Notes under the pieces: generated by a model
The model's input: only the letters and a program-made list of their open reading frames with translations
Databases searched by the model: none
Told to the model about the DNA's origin: nothing
Assembly: GCF_016735615.1 (NCBI RefSeq)
Contig: NZ_JAERSF010000004.1
Coordinates: forward strand, 1 to 64,000
Source of the DNA: Flavobacterium tagetis
Lineage (GTDB): Bacteria; Bacteroidota; Bacteroidia; Flavobacteriales; Flavobacteriaceae
Length of the DNA stretch: 64,000 bases
Direction of reading: 5' to 3'
Made by a program: the position numbers and the translations under genes
Part shown: in pieces, positions 47,893-56,389 of the stretch
Position numbering within the stretch: the first letter of the stretch is position 1
Layout: each line of letters begins with the position of its first letter

Positions 47893-48423
47893 ATGATACA
47901 ACTTCACGATAAACAATTTGTTCCGTTTATTTCGGCTAAAGAAATTGATTTTGCTTTAACTAAAATAGTAGCTCAGGTAGAAGACGATTTTGGAGATGAT
48001 ACGCCAATTTTTATTGGAGTGTTGAATGGTGCTTTTATGGTTGTGTCAGATTTTCTAAAAAAATATAAAAAGCCATGCGAAGTTTCGTTTATCAAAATGG
48101 CTTCATATGAAGGAACAGAAACAACAAATGCCGTTAAGGAATTAATTGGAATCAATCAGGACCTTTCAGGAAGAACAGTAATTATCATTGAAGATATTAT
48201 TGATACCGGAAATACTATTGAAGAATTAAAGCACTTGTTTAAAGCGCAAAATGTAAAGCATTTTAAAATTGCAACATTGTTCTTTAAACCCGAAGCATAC
48301 AAAAAAGACATAAAGATAGATTATATCGGAATTCGTATTCCGAATAAATTTATTGTAGGTTACGGACTAGATTATGATGGTTTAGGAAGAAACTTAACAG
48401 AAGTTTACAAATTAGCAGAATAA
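47893..48423 (+). CDS. hpt: Hypoxanthine phosphoribosyltransferase
   Basis: A 176-residue purine-salvage enzyme joining PRPP to hypoxanthine (and guanine). IIEDIIDTGNTI (about 98-109) is the PRPP-binding loop; FVPFISAKEID at the start and FIGVLNGAFMV (PPi loop) are in place; the C-terminal KFIVGYGLDYDGLGRNL carries the base-binding residues. The start at 47893 is chosen because the -7 box lies over the longer alternative. adk follows 66 bases later, across a small hairpin (48452-48470), so purine salvage and adenylate metabolism are probably co-transcribed. Confidence 0.93.
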   Translation: MIQLHDKQFVPFISAKEIDFALTKIVAQVEDDFGDDTPIFIGVLNGAFMVVSDFLKKYKKPCEVSFIKMASYEGTETTNAVKELIGINQDLSGRTVIIIEDIIDTGNTIEELKHLFKAQNVKHFKIATLFFKPEAYKKDIKIDYIGIRIPNKFIVGYGLDYDGLGRNLTEVYKLAE

Positions 48424-48489
48424 CAAAACACAACTAAATATTCATTTAAAAACTTCTGAAAGACAGAAGTAACAACACTCATTTCAATT

Positions 48490-49062
48490 ATGATTAACAT
48501 CGTTTTATTTGGAAAGCCTGGTGCAGGAAAAGGAACTCAGGCAGAATTTTTAAAAGAAAAATACAATTTAACACACCTTTCTACAGGAGATATTTTTCGT
48601 TTCAATTTAAAAAATGATACTGAACTAGGAAAAAAAGCAAGAGTTTTTATGGACAATGGAGAATTGGTTCCTTGCGAAGTAACAACTGCAATGTTAATTG
48701 ATGAGGTTAAAAAACATCCAGATACAGCAGGATTCTTGTTCGATGGTTATCCAAGAACAATCAACCAAGCTGAAGCTTTAGATAAATTTTTGCCAACAAT
48801 TGGGTCTAGCGTAACAGCAACAATCGCTTTAGAAGCAGATGACGAAATTTTGGTTGCGCGTTTATTAGAAAGAGGAAAAACAAGCGGAAGATCTGATGAC
48901 CAAGACGAAGAAAAAATTCGTGTAAGATATCAAGAATACAATGAGAAAACAGCTCCTCTAATTGGATATTATAAAGAACAAGGTAAGTTTCATGCTGTAG
49001 ACGGTATCGGAACTATCGAACAAATTACAGAACGATTAACGTCAGTTATAGATAATTTGTAG
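48490..49062 (+). CDS. adk: Adenylate kinase (housekeeping copy)
   Basis: A 190-residue adenylate kinase of the short-LID type, converting ATP + AMP to 2 ADP in the cytoplasm. P-loop GKPGAGKGT at 8-16, STGDIFRFNLKN at about 31-42, DGYPRTINQA at about 85-94, and the LID RGKTSGRSDDQDEEKIRVRYQEY without zinc cysteines. All expected arginines are present. It follows hpt and precedes a repeat element and a CorC/HlyC gene. A divergent paralog lies at 5357-5920. Confidence 0.96.
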   Translation: MINIVLFGKPGAGKGTQAEFLKEKYNLTHLSTGDIFRFNLKNDTELGKKARVFMDNGELVPCEVTTAMLIDEVKKHPDTAGFLFDGYPRTINQAEALDKFLPTIGSSVTATIALEADDEILVARLLERGKTSGRSDDQDEEKIRVRYQEYNEKTAPLIGYYKEQGKFHAVDGIGTIEQITERLTSVIDNL

Positions 49063-49067
49063 AAGCT

Positions 49068-49207
49068 TTTCCCAGCTGTACGTTACGAGTCCTCGTTAAA
49101 AAAACTATTTTTCTATCCATAAAACGAGCTTCCTTCGGTCGCTGTTTTCTGGCAAGAAAAATTAGTTTTTTTAGCTCCGGGCTCTTCTCTTCCATCTGGG
49201 CTATTTT
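49068..49207. repeat. Structured intergenic repeat, Flavobacterium type (second copy)
   Basis: TAAAAAAACTATTTTTCT (about 49097-49114) is mirrored by AGAAAAATTAGTTTTTTTA (about 49157-49174), and the outer ends CCCAGCTG and CCATCTGGGC also pair. Read on the minus strand, the element begins TAGCCCAGATGGAAG and ends CAGCTGGGAAAAGC, the layout of the 78-206 element. No gene is present. Confidence 0.6.
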
Positions 49208-49263
49208 AGATTACGATTACAAATTACATTAACGAGACTATTTTATAACGAATCCCCTATCAA

Positions 49264-50538
49264 TTGGAAATACTAATAATATTTTTTCTAATTCTACTAA
49301 ACGGAGTTTTCTCCATGTCTGAAATCGCTTTGATTTCGGCCCGTAAAAACAGGCTTGAAACAGCGGCGAAAAAAGGCAACAAAAGTGCTAAAACAGCACT
49401 CGATTTAGCCAATTCCCCAAATAAGTTTTTATCGACAGTACAAATCGGAATTACCTTAATCGGAATTTTAACCGGTATTTATTCTGGTGACAAAATCACG
49501 GCAGACGTTGAACTTTTTGTAGCTGGTTTTGCAGTTCTTAAACCTTACGCTCATTCAATTGCTGTTGGAATTGTAGTTGTAGTTTTAACTTTTTTCTCAT
49601 TGGTTTTAGGAGAACTACTTCCAAAACGAATCGGATTAAATTATCCAGAAGCAATTGCAAAAATGGTTGCAATGCCAATGAAAGTGATTTCGATTATTAC
49701 GGCGCCGTTTATTTGGCTGTTAACTTCTTCAACAGATTTTTTACTGAATGTTCTTCAGATAAAACCAACTGCTGACGGAAAAGTGACTGAAGAAGAAATT
49801 AAAGCCATTATTAAAGAAGGAACAGAAGTTGGAGAAGTTCAAGAAATTGAACAAGACATTGTGGAACGTGTTTTCCATATTGGAGACCGAAAAGTAAATT
49901 CTTTAATGACACACCGCAAGTCGGTAGATATGTTGCCATTAAAAGCTGATAAAGAAAAAATCAAAGAATTGGTAGTTCAGGATCTTCATGCAGTTTATCC
50001 TGTTTACAATGATAATTACGATGATATTGTAGGAGTGGTAACACTGAAAAATATTTTCGCACATATTGAAAAAGATAATTTCGATTTATCATCAATATTA
50101 TCTGATGCACCCTATTTGATGGAACAGACTACGGCTTATAAAGCTTTAGAAAATTTCAAAAAAACAGGTGTTCATTATGCTTTAGTTTCAGATGAGTATG
50201 GTGTTTTTCAAGGTATGATTACATTGAATGACATCCTAGAAGCTTTAGTAGGAGATGCTGCTGAATTCTATAAAGACGAATTCCAACTTATTGAAAGAGA
50301 AGATGGTTCATGGTTAGTTGACGGACATTATTCATTACACGATTTCTTGACCTATTTCGAATTGGACGAATTAACAAACGATTACGAAGTAAACACTGTA
50401 AGCGGAATGATTATGACTGAACTGTCTCATATTCCAAAAGAAGGAGAAAAATTAGTTTGGCAGAAATTCGTTCTGGAGGTAATCGATATGGACGGTGTTA
50501 AGATTGACAAAGTGCTTGTAAGAGCATTAAAAGAGTAG
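49264..50538 (+). CDS. CorC/HlyC (CNNM-type) family membrane protein
   Basis: A 424-residue protein in three parts: a DUF21 membrane domain (about 1-190, with MSEIALISARKNRLE and GKxxxNxxxTVQIGITLIGIL), a pair of CBS domains (about 205-330, with MTHRKSVDMLPL and DEYGVFQGMITLNDILEALVGD), and a C-terminal CorC_HlyC domain ending DMDGVKIDKVLVR. The family is linked to Mg2+/Co2+ homeostasis; the 'hemolysin' label is historical. The start codon is TTG at 49264. It is followed by a palindrome and obgE. Confidence 0.92.
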   Translation: MEILIIFFLILLNGVFSMSEIALISARKNRLETAAKKGNKSAKTALDLANSPNKFLSTVQIGITLIGILTGIYSGDKITADVELFVAGFAVLKPYAHSIAVGIVVVVLTFFSLVLGELLPKRIGLNYPEAIAKMVAMPMKVISIITAPFIWLLTSSTDFLLNVLQIKPTADGKVTEEEIKAIIKEGTEVGEVQEIEQDIVERVFHIGDRKVNSLMTHRKSVDMLPLKADKEKIKELVVQDLHAVYPVYNDNYDDIVGVVTLKNIFAHIEKDNFDLSSILSDAPYLMEQTTAYKALENFKKTGVHYALVSDEYGVFQGMITLNDILEALVGDAAEFYKDEFQLIEREDGSWLVDGHYSLHDFLTYFELDELTNDYEVNTVSGMIMTELSHIPKEGEKLVWQKFVLEVIDMDGVKIDKVLVRALKE

Positions 50539-50547
50539 AGAGAATTT

Positions 50548-50579
50548 GTTTCAATCCCGATAGCTATCGGGACTGAAAC
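50548..50579. repeat. TCCCGATAGCTATCGGGA palindrome upstream of obgE
   Basis: An 18-bp perfect palindrome (50555-50572) extended by GTTTCA and TGAAAC into a 32-bp dyad. The same 18-mer occurs at 25982-25999. It lies 19 bases before the obgE ATG and after the CorC/HlyC stop, so it may end one transcript or be a mobile repeat. Confidence 0.8.
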
Positions 50580-50597
50580 TTTACATAAACAAAGAAA

Positions 50598-51599
50598 ATG
50601 ACAGAAGGAAATTTTGTAGATTACGTTAAGATATATGTTTCTTCCGGAAAAGGAGGAAAAGGATCTACGCATTTACATAGAGAGAAATTTATTGAAAAAG
50701 GTGGTCCAGACGGTGGAGACGGTGGTCGCGGTGGCCATGTATATTTAGTTGGGAATAAAGGGCTTTGGACATTATTTCATTTAAAGTTTGCGCGTCATAT
50801 TAAAGCCGGTCACGGTGGAGATGGTGGTGGCGATCGTAGTACTGGTGCAGATGGAGAAGATAAAATTATTGAAGTGCCATTAGGAACTGTTGTAAAAGAC
50901 AAGGAAACTGGAGAAACACTTTTTGAAATTACCGAACACGGAGAAAAACAGATTCTAGCAAGAGGAGGGAAAGGAGGTTTAGGAAACTGGCATTTTAGAA
51001 GTTCTACAAACCAAACACCTCGTTATGCACAACCAGGTTTACTTGGTGTAGAAATGGATGTTATTCTTGAACTTAAAGTTTTAGCAGATGTTGGTTTAGT
51101 TGGTTTTCCAAATGCTGGAAAATCTACATTGTTGTCTGTATTAACATCAGCAAAACCAAAAATTGCAGATTATCCTTTTACGACTTTAAAACCAAATTTA
51201 GGAATTGTAGCTTATAGAGATTTTCAATCTTTTGTAATTGCTGATATTCCCGGAATTATTGAAGGTGCTGCTGAAGGTAAAGGTCTTGGACATTATTTCT
51301 TGCGTCATATTGAGCGTAACTCAACTTTATTGTTTTTGATTCCAGTTGATACTGCTGACATAAAGGCAGAGTATGATATTTTGGTGAATGAATTGACTAA
51401 ATACAATCCTGAAATGCTGGATAAAGAACGTCTTGTCGTGATTTCTAAATGCGATATGCTGGACGATGAATTAAAAGCAGAATTGAAAGCAGAACTAGAT
51501 GTTTCTTTCAAGGGCGTTCCTTATATGTTTATTTCGTCTGTTGCACAGCAAGGTTTAACAGATTTAAAAGATAAGCTTTGGAAAATGCTTAATGAATAA
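50598..51599 (+). CDS. obgE: Obg-family GTPase (ribosome assembly)
   Basis: A 333-residue Obg GTPase, essential in most bacteria for assembly of the 50S subunit and stress control. The N-terminal Obg fold is glycine-rich (SSGKGGKGSTHLHREKF, GPDGGDGGRGGHVYL, GGKGGLGNWHF). G1 is GFPNAGKST at about 165-173, followed by G2 PFTTLKPNLG, G3 DIPG, G4 SKCD and G5 SS. It lacks the variable C-terminal extension of E. coli ObgE, as is common. It ends at a bidirectional terminator. Confidence 0.96.
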   Translation: MTEGNFVDYVKIYVSSGKGGKGSTHLHREKFIEKGGPDGGDGGRGGHVYLVGNKGLWTLFHLKFARHIKAGHGGDGGGDRSTGADGEDKIIEVPLGTVVKDKETGETLFEITEHGEKQILARGGKGGLGNWHFRSSTNQTPRYAQPGLLGVEMDVILELKVLADVGLVGFPNAGKSTLLSVLTSAKPKIADYPFTTLKPNLGIVAYRDFQSFVIADIPGIIEGAAEGKGLGHYFLRHIERNSTLLFLIPVDTADIKAEYDILVNELTKYNPEMLDKERLVVISKCDMLDDELKAELKAELDVSFKGVPYMFISSVAQQGLTDLKDKLWKMLNE

Positions 51600-51619
51600 T
51601 GTTTTTAATTAAAAATATA

Positions 51620-51651
51620 AAACCCGACAATCAAACATTCTTGTCGGGTTT
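51620..51651. terminator. Bidirectional terminator after obgE
   Basis: AAACCCGACAA (51620-51630) pairs perfectly with TTGTCGGGTTT (51641-51651). Same core as 27497-27529 and 54728-54760. Confidence 0.88.
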
Positions 51652-51713
51652 TTCTTTTTGCACGAAAAAAAACAAAAAGATTAAGATGGGTAAATCTTAC
51701 CTGTTAACTTTAA

Positions 51714-52244
51714 CTACAATCCGAAGTTTTTAGAAATTCCGATGTTTAGAGTTTTTCCAAAATTAAAACCTAAACGTTCTTGTCTTGGATCATTTTTGCC
51801 GTCAAGATTGTCATAGTTAATCCCTCCAATAGAGAAATTTAAACCAAATCCTCTCTTCATATTAATGAATAAAGCTGGAGTAAGGCTTGCGTACATTCCT
51901 TTTGCATCATTAGCGTTGGTAGATTGGTATCCAGCACCTAAATCGCCAAAAACAGAGAAAGTCTCTGAAAGAGGTACAGTATAACGTACAAAACCTCCGA
52001 TTTTGTATTTTTCAGCTGTGTCTACTCCTGTTGTTTTTACATTCATAATAGAACCTTCAACACCAGATGTCCATTGGTCTGCAAATTGATATCCTACTTT
52101 TGGAGAGAATTCGAAGTTTTCTAATTTAGAATCTCCGATTTTCTCAGAAGAGAATCCAACATTGCCACCTAATAAGATTGAGTTTTTCTGCGCGCTTGCA
52201 ATAGTTGTAATTAATACTACGACTGCTAATAACAATTTTTTCAT
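51714..52244 (-). CDS. Outer-membrane beta-barrel protein
   Basis: A 176-residue protein with signal peptide (1-18, ending ASAQ) followed by eight predicted beta-strands of alternating pattern (ILLGGNVGFSS, FEFSPKVGYQF, WTSGVEGSIMN, IGGFVRYTVPL, SVFGDLGAGYQS, ASLTPALFINM, FGLNFSIGGINY, and the final GKTLNIGISKNFGL). This is the OmpA/OmpW-like small barrel common in flavobacteria; its function is unknown. The penultimate Phe and terminal Leu resemble a barrel-assembly signal. A -7 box (52270-52277) lies 25 bases before the ATG. Confidence 0.82.
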   Translation of the reverse strand: MKKLLLAVVVLITTIASAQKNSILLGGNVGFSSEKIGDSKLENFEFSPKVGYQFADQWTSGVEGSIMNVKTTGVDTAEKYKIGGFVRYTVPLSETFSVFGDLGAGYQSTNANDAKGMYASLTPALFINMKRGFGLNFSIGGINYDNLDGKNDPRQERLGFNFGKTLNIGISKNFGL

Positions 52245-52558
52245 TTTATTTTAATTTTTATTTGGATGGCAAATTTAGCAGAAAATAAATTGTAAGAAAT
52301 ATTTTATTATATATTTTTTATTTTGAAAGTTTATTTTTATAAATAATGATTTTATTTAAAACTTAAAACTGTTTAATCTGATATTTTTATTAGTTTTTGT
52401 GGTTTTACTTTTAAAAATTAAATGTTATTCTATATTTTGTAAAAATTATGAATTTCGCAAAATCAGGTCTTGTTAGATTTATTATGTTTTGTTTATGATT
52501 GTAAAGCTTATTTTTTTTGCGAAAATGAGCTATATTCGCATCACTTAAACAAAATAAC
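52245..52558. other. Divergent intergenic region, no gene
   Basis: AT-rich. It holds the barrel gene's -7 box. TATATTCG at 52531-52538, one base off TAnnTTTG, is the only candidate for the peptidase gene. Nothing else is seen. Confidence 0.5.
52270..52277 (-). promoter_or_regulatory. -7 box of the outer-membrane barrel gene
   Basis: The minus strand reads TAAATTTG, perfect for TAnnTTTG, 25 bases before the ATG at 52244. No TTG at normal spacing. Confidence 0.5.
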
Positions 52559-54703
52559 ATGAAAAAAGTAATTTTATTCTTGACTATGTCCCTTATGGCT
52601 TTTCCTATGAGAGCCGATGAAGGAATGTGGTTTTTGATGTTTATCGAAAGATTGAACCATAGAGATATGGAAAAAATGGGCTTGCAATTGACAGCCGAAG
52701 AAATTTACAGCATTAATCACCATAGCTTAAAAGATGCGATTGTACAGTTCAATGGTGGTTGTACTGCAGAAATTGTTTCAAACAGCGGATTGGTATTGAC
52801 TAACCACCACTGTGGATATAGTGCAATTGCTGAACTTTCAACTGCAGAACAAAATCATTTGAAAAATGGTTTTTGGGCAAAAAGCCGTTCTGAAGAATTA
52901 AAACCTAAATCTTTGTTCGTTCGTTTCTTCGTTCGTATGGATGATGTTTCAAAAAGAATCTTGTCAAAAGTAAATGATACAATGACAGAAACTGAAAGAA
53001 ACAAAGTTATCCAGCAAGAAATTGCTTTAATTGAAAAAGAGAACAGCGAAAACGGAAAATACACAGTTTCTGTTCGTCCTTTCTTTCAAGGAAATGAATA
53101 TTACTATTTTGTTTACCAAGATTACACAGACGTTCGTTTAGTAGGAACTCCTCCTGAAAGTGTTGGTAAATTTGGTGGAGATACAGACAACTGGGAGTGG
53201 CCTCGTCAAACTGGAGATTTCTCTATGTTCAGAGTTTATGCTGACAAAGACGGAAATCCAGCAGCATATTCTAAAGACAATGTGCCATTACAGCCAAAAC
53301 ACCATTTGCCTGTAAGTTTAAAAGGAGTAAAAGAAAATGATTTTGCCATGATCTTAGGGTATCCAGGAAGAACAAACCGTTGGATGCCAGCTGGAGGAAT
53401 TGAGCAAAACATTAAATATGCTTATCCTGCATGGGTTGAAGGTGCAAAAACAGGAATGGATGTAATGAAAAAGTATATGGATAAAGATGCAACTGTTCGT
53501 TTACAGTACGCTTCTAAATATGCTTCGACTGCAAATTACTGGAAAAACCGTCAAGGTATGATCGATGCTTTAACAAAAGCAGGTACAGTTGATACTAAAA
53601 CGGAACAAGAAGATAAATTCTATGAGTGGGCTACTAAACCAGCAAACAAAGAAAAGTACGAAAATGTAATACCGACTATCAACGATTATTACAGAGAAAC
53701 AAACTTAAAAGCACGTCACGATAATTATTTGACTCAGCTTTTACGTACTTCAAGCTATGCAACAGGGCCAGCTAATTTAGGAAATGCATTAATTGCTTAT
53801 TACAAAGAAAACGATGCTAAAAAAGCTGAAATGCTTCCTAAAATCAATGCAATGGTAGAAAGCATTTATGGAGATTTTTATGCTCCATTAGAAAAAGATG
53901 TCCTAACAGCTCAATTGAACTTATATGCTTCTAAAGCTGCTGAGTACGGACTTGCTCCAGAAATTGCAAAAATGAAAACAGCTAATAATGGTGATTTTAC
54001 TGCAGATGTAGCAAAAGCAACAGAGATTAGTTATTTTACAAGCAAAGAAAAAGTATTGGCATTTTTAGCTGATCCAAAACCATTGGCAATTGTACACGAT
54101 CCGTTGTATATTATTTCTAATGATTTATTGACAAAATATCGTGCTAAAACAGACGACCAAGCAAAAGCTGATGATGGTTTTGCTGCTGCTTACCGCAAAT
54201 TGGTTGAAGGTTTAAGAGAATCTAAATTAAATGCGATTAAATATCCAGATGCAAACTCTACTTTGAGATTGACTTACGGAAAAGTTCGTGCTTTACCTGC
54301 AGATTCTCGTAACGATGCAAAAATCAACAACTATACTACAATGGAAAGTATGGTTAAAAAATACAAAGCAGGAGATCAGGAATTTGACTTGCCAGCTCGT
54401 TTATTAGAGTTGAACAAGAAAAAAGATTTCGGACAATATGCTGATAAAGCAGGTTACATGCCAGTCAACTTCTTAACTGATAACGATATTACTGGAGGAA
54501 ACTCAGGTTCGCCAGTTCTAAACGGAAAAGGAGAATTAATCGGAATTGCTTTTGATGGAAACATCGAAGCTATGGCTGGAGACGTTATTTTCGATTCTAA
54601 ATTGCAAAGAACTATCAACGTAGATATTCGTTATGTACTTTGGATTATCGACAAATATGCTGGAGCTAAAAACATTATCGACGAATTGACGATTGCTAAA
54701 TAA
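52559..54703 (+). CDS. S46-family dipeptidyl peptidase (DPP7-like)
   Basis: A 714-residue serine exopeptidase of usual S46 length with a signal peptide (cleavage near residues 19-20, MRADEGMW). The family removes dipeptides from the N-terminus of oligopeptides in the periplasm. The catalytic His lies in LVLTNHHCGYSAI (about 80-92), the Asp in GGDTDNWEWPRQTGDFSMFRVYAD, and the Ser in TGGNSGSPVLNGKGELIG (about 651). Close behind, FDGN has Gly where Asp/Glu-specific DPP11 has Arg, indicating DPP7-type preference for hydrophobic P1 residues. That rule is from memory of the Porphyromonas enzymes. Confidence 0.92.
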   Translation: MKKVILFLTMSLMAFPMRADEGMWFLMFIERLNHRDMEKMGLQLTAEEIYSINHHSLKDAIVQFNGGCTAEIVSNSGLVLTNHHCGYSAIAELSTAEQNHLKNGFWAKSRSEELKPKSLFVRFFVRMDDVSKRILSKVNDTMTETERNKVIQQEIALIEKENSENGKYTVSVRPFFQGNEYYYFVYQDYTDVRLVGTPPESVGKFGGDTDNWEWPRQTGDFSMFRVYADKDGNPAAYSKDNVPLQPKHHLPVSLKGVKENDFAMILGYPGRTNRWMPAGGIEQNIKYAYPAWVEGAKTGMDVMKKYMDKDATVRLQYASKYASTANYWKNRQGMIDALTKAGTVDTKTEQEDKFYEWATKPANKEKYENVIPTINDYYRETNLKARHDNYLTQLLRTSSYATGPANLGNALIAYYKENDAKKAEMLPKINAMVESIYGDFYAPLEKDVLTAQLNLYASKAAEYGLAPEIAKMKTANNGDFTADVAKATEISYFTSKEKVLAFLADPKPLAIVHDPLYIISNDLLTKYRAKTDDQAKADDGFAAAYRKLVEGLRESKLNAIKYPDANSTLRLTYGKVRALPADSRNDAKINNYTTMESMVKKYKAGDQEFDLPARLLELNKKKDFGQYADKAGYMPVNFLTDNDITGGNSGSPVLNGKGELIGIAFDGNIEAMAGDVIFDSKLQRTINVDIRYVLWIIDKYAGAKNIIDELTIAK

Positions 54704-54727
54704 TCTTTAGTTCTGATTATAAATATC

Positions 54728-54763
54728 AAACCCGACAGGATTTAAAAACTTGTCGGGTTTTTT
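54728..54763 (+). terminator. Terminator after the DPP7-like gene
   Basis: AAACCCGACA (54728-54737) pairs with TGTCGGGTTT (54751-54760) and runs into T's. Confidence 0.87.
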
Positions 54764-54895
54764 TATTGTCTTCTAATTAATTTATCTCCAAAAGCATATT
54801 ATATTTCCTTATTTTTGAAAAATAATTATGGAGTTTAATAAGTTATTTGCCATTTCGATTAACCGATTAAACAGTTTAACGATTAAACATTTTAA

Positions 54896-56251
54896 ATGAA
54901 AACACATTTCATCGCCATTGGCGGAAGCGCCATGCACAATCTTGCATTAGCATTGCATAATAAAGGATATAAGGTTACAGGGAGTGACGACGCTATTTTT
55001 GAACCTTCAAAATCAAGATTAGAAAAAAAAGGAATTCTTCCTGCTGAAATGGGGTGGTTTCCAGAAAAAATTACTTCGGATATTGATGCTATTATTTTAG
55101 GAATGCATGCAAAAGCAGATAATCCTGAATTATTAAAAGCGCAGGAATTAGGTTTGAAAATCTATTCTTATCCTGAATTTTTATACGAACAATCAAAAAA
55201 TAAAACTCGTGTTGTAATTGGAGGCTCCCATGGTAAAACTACCATAACTTCTATGATTCTTCATGTAATGCATTATCATAATATTGAAGTTGATTACATG
55301 GTAGGAGCACAGTTGGAAGGATTCGACACGATGGTGCATTTGACTGAGGAAAATGATTTTATGGTTTTAGAAGGCGATGAATATTTATCTTCACCAATTG
55401 ACAGACGTCCAAAGTTTCATTTGTACCAGCCTAACATTGCTTTAATTTCTGGAATTGCTTGGGATCATATTAATGTTTTTCCAACATATGAAAACTATGT
55501 GGAACAGTTTGAGATTTTTATCGAAAAAATTACAAATGGGGGTATTTTAGTATATAACGAAAATGACTCTGAAGTAAAACGTGTTGCTGAAGCAGCAACA
55601 AACCCTATTAGAAAAATCGCGTATTCAACTCCAGAATATTCTGTAAGCGATGGCGTGACTTTATTAAAAACTCCAGAAGGCGATATGCCGATTGAAGTTT
55701 TTGGAGCACATAACTTGAATAACTTGGCAGGAGCAAAATGGATTTGCCAAAATATGGGAGTTGATGAAGCTGATTTCTACGAGGCAATTGCAAGTTTTAA
55801 AGGTGCTTCTAAACGTTTAGAAAAAATTGCTGAAGGAAAAGGAAAAGTAGCTTATAAGGATTTTGCACATTCACCAAGTAAAGTAGCAGCAACAACAAAA
55901 GCTGTAAAAGAACAATACCCAAACAGAACTTTGGTTGCTTGTTTAGAATTGCATACTTATAGCAGTTTAAATGCTGAGTTTTTAAAAGAGTATGAAGGCG
56001 CTTTAGAATATGCTGATATTGCTGTCGTATTTTATTCGCCAGATGCTGTAAAAATTAAGCAGTTAGAAGAAGTAACTTACGAACAGATTGCTACAGCATT
56101 TAACAGAAAAGATTTAATTATTTATACCAATCCAGCTGAATTTAAAGAATATCTATTCAATTTAAATTTAGACAATTCTGCACTTTTATTAATGAGCTCA
56201 GGAAATTATGGAGGTTTAAACTTTGATGAGGTTAAAGGTTTGATTAATTAG
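54896..56251 (+). CDS. mpl: UDP-N-acetylmuramate:L-alanyl-gamma-D-glutamyl-meso-diaminopimelate ligase
   Basis: A 451-residue Mur ligase of the Mpl kind, which recycles murein tripeptide by ligating it to UDP-MurNAc with ATP. It begins THFIAIGGSAMHNLALALHNKGYKVTGSDD, the MurC/Mpl Rossmann start. The ATP loop is VIGGSHGKTTITSMI at about 106-120; VLEGDEYLSSPIDRRPKFHLYQPNIALISGIAWDHINVFP is diagnostic of Mpl rather than MurC. The C-terminal domain has DFAHSPSKVAATTKAVKEQYP. It is sometimes mislabelled MurC. Monocistronic, with a terminator downstream. Confidence 0.9.
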   Translation: MKTHFIAIGGSAMHNLALALHNKGYKVTGSDDAIFEPSKSRLEKKGILPAEMGWFPEKITSDIDAIILGMHAKADNPELLKAQELGLKIYSYPEFLYEQSKNKTRVVIGGSHGKTTITSMILHVMHYHNIEVDYMVGAQLEGFDTMVHLTEENDFMVLEGDEYLSSPIDRRPKFHLYQPNIALISGIAWDHINVFPTYENYVEQFEIFIEKITNGGILVYNENDSEVKRVAEAATNPIRKIAYSTPEYSVSDGVTLLKTPEGDMPIEVFGAHNLNNLAGAKWICQNMGVDEADFYEAIASFKGASKRLEKIAEGKGKVAYKDFAHSPSKVAATTKAVKEQYPNRTLVACLELHTYSSLNAEFLKEYEGALEYADIAVVFYSPDAVKIKQLEEVTYEQIATAFNRKDLIIYTNPAEFKEYLFNLNLDNSALLLMSSGNYGGLNFDEVKGLIN

Positions 56252-56282
56252 TTAATGTACTAATTAGTCTATTAGATAATTT

Positions 56283-56313
56283 GCCGATTGTTTCTACAAT
56301 CGGCTTTTTTTTT
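56283..56313 (+). terminator. Terminator after mpl
   Basis: GCCGATTGT (56283-56291) pairs with ACAATCGGC (56296-56304), followed by a long T-run. Confidence 0.9.
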
Positions 56314-56389
56314 TATTAAAAAAACTTGATTTTATTTTTGAGAGATTTTTCTTCTTTTTTAAATATCTTCGCTTCTTAAAATTATTATT

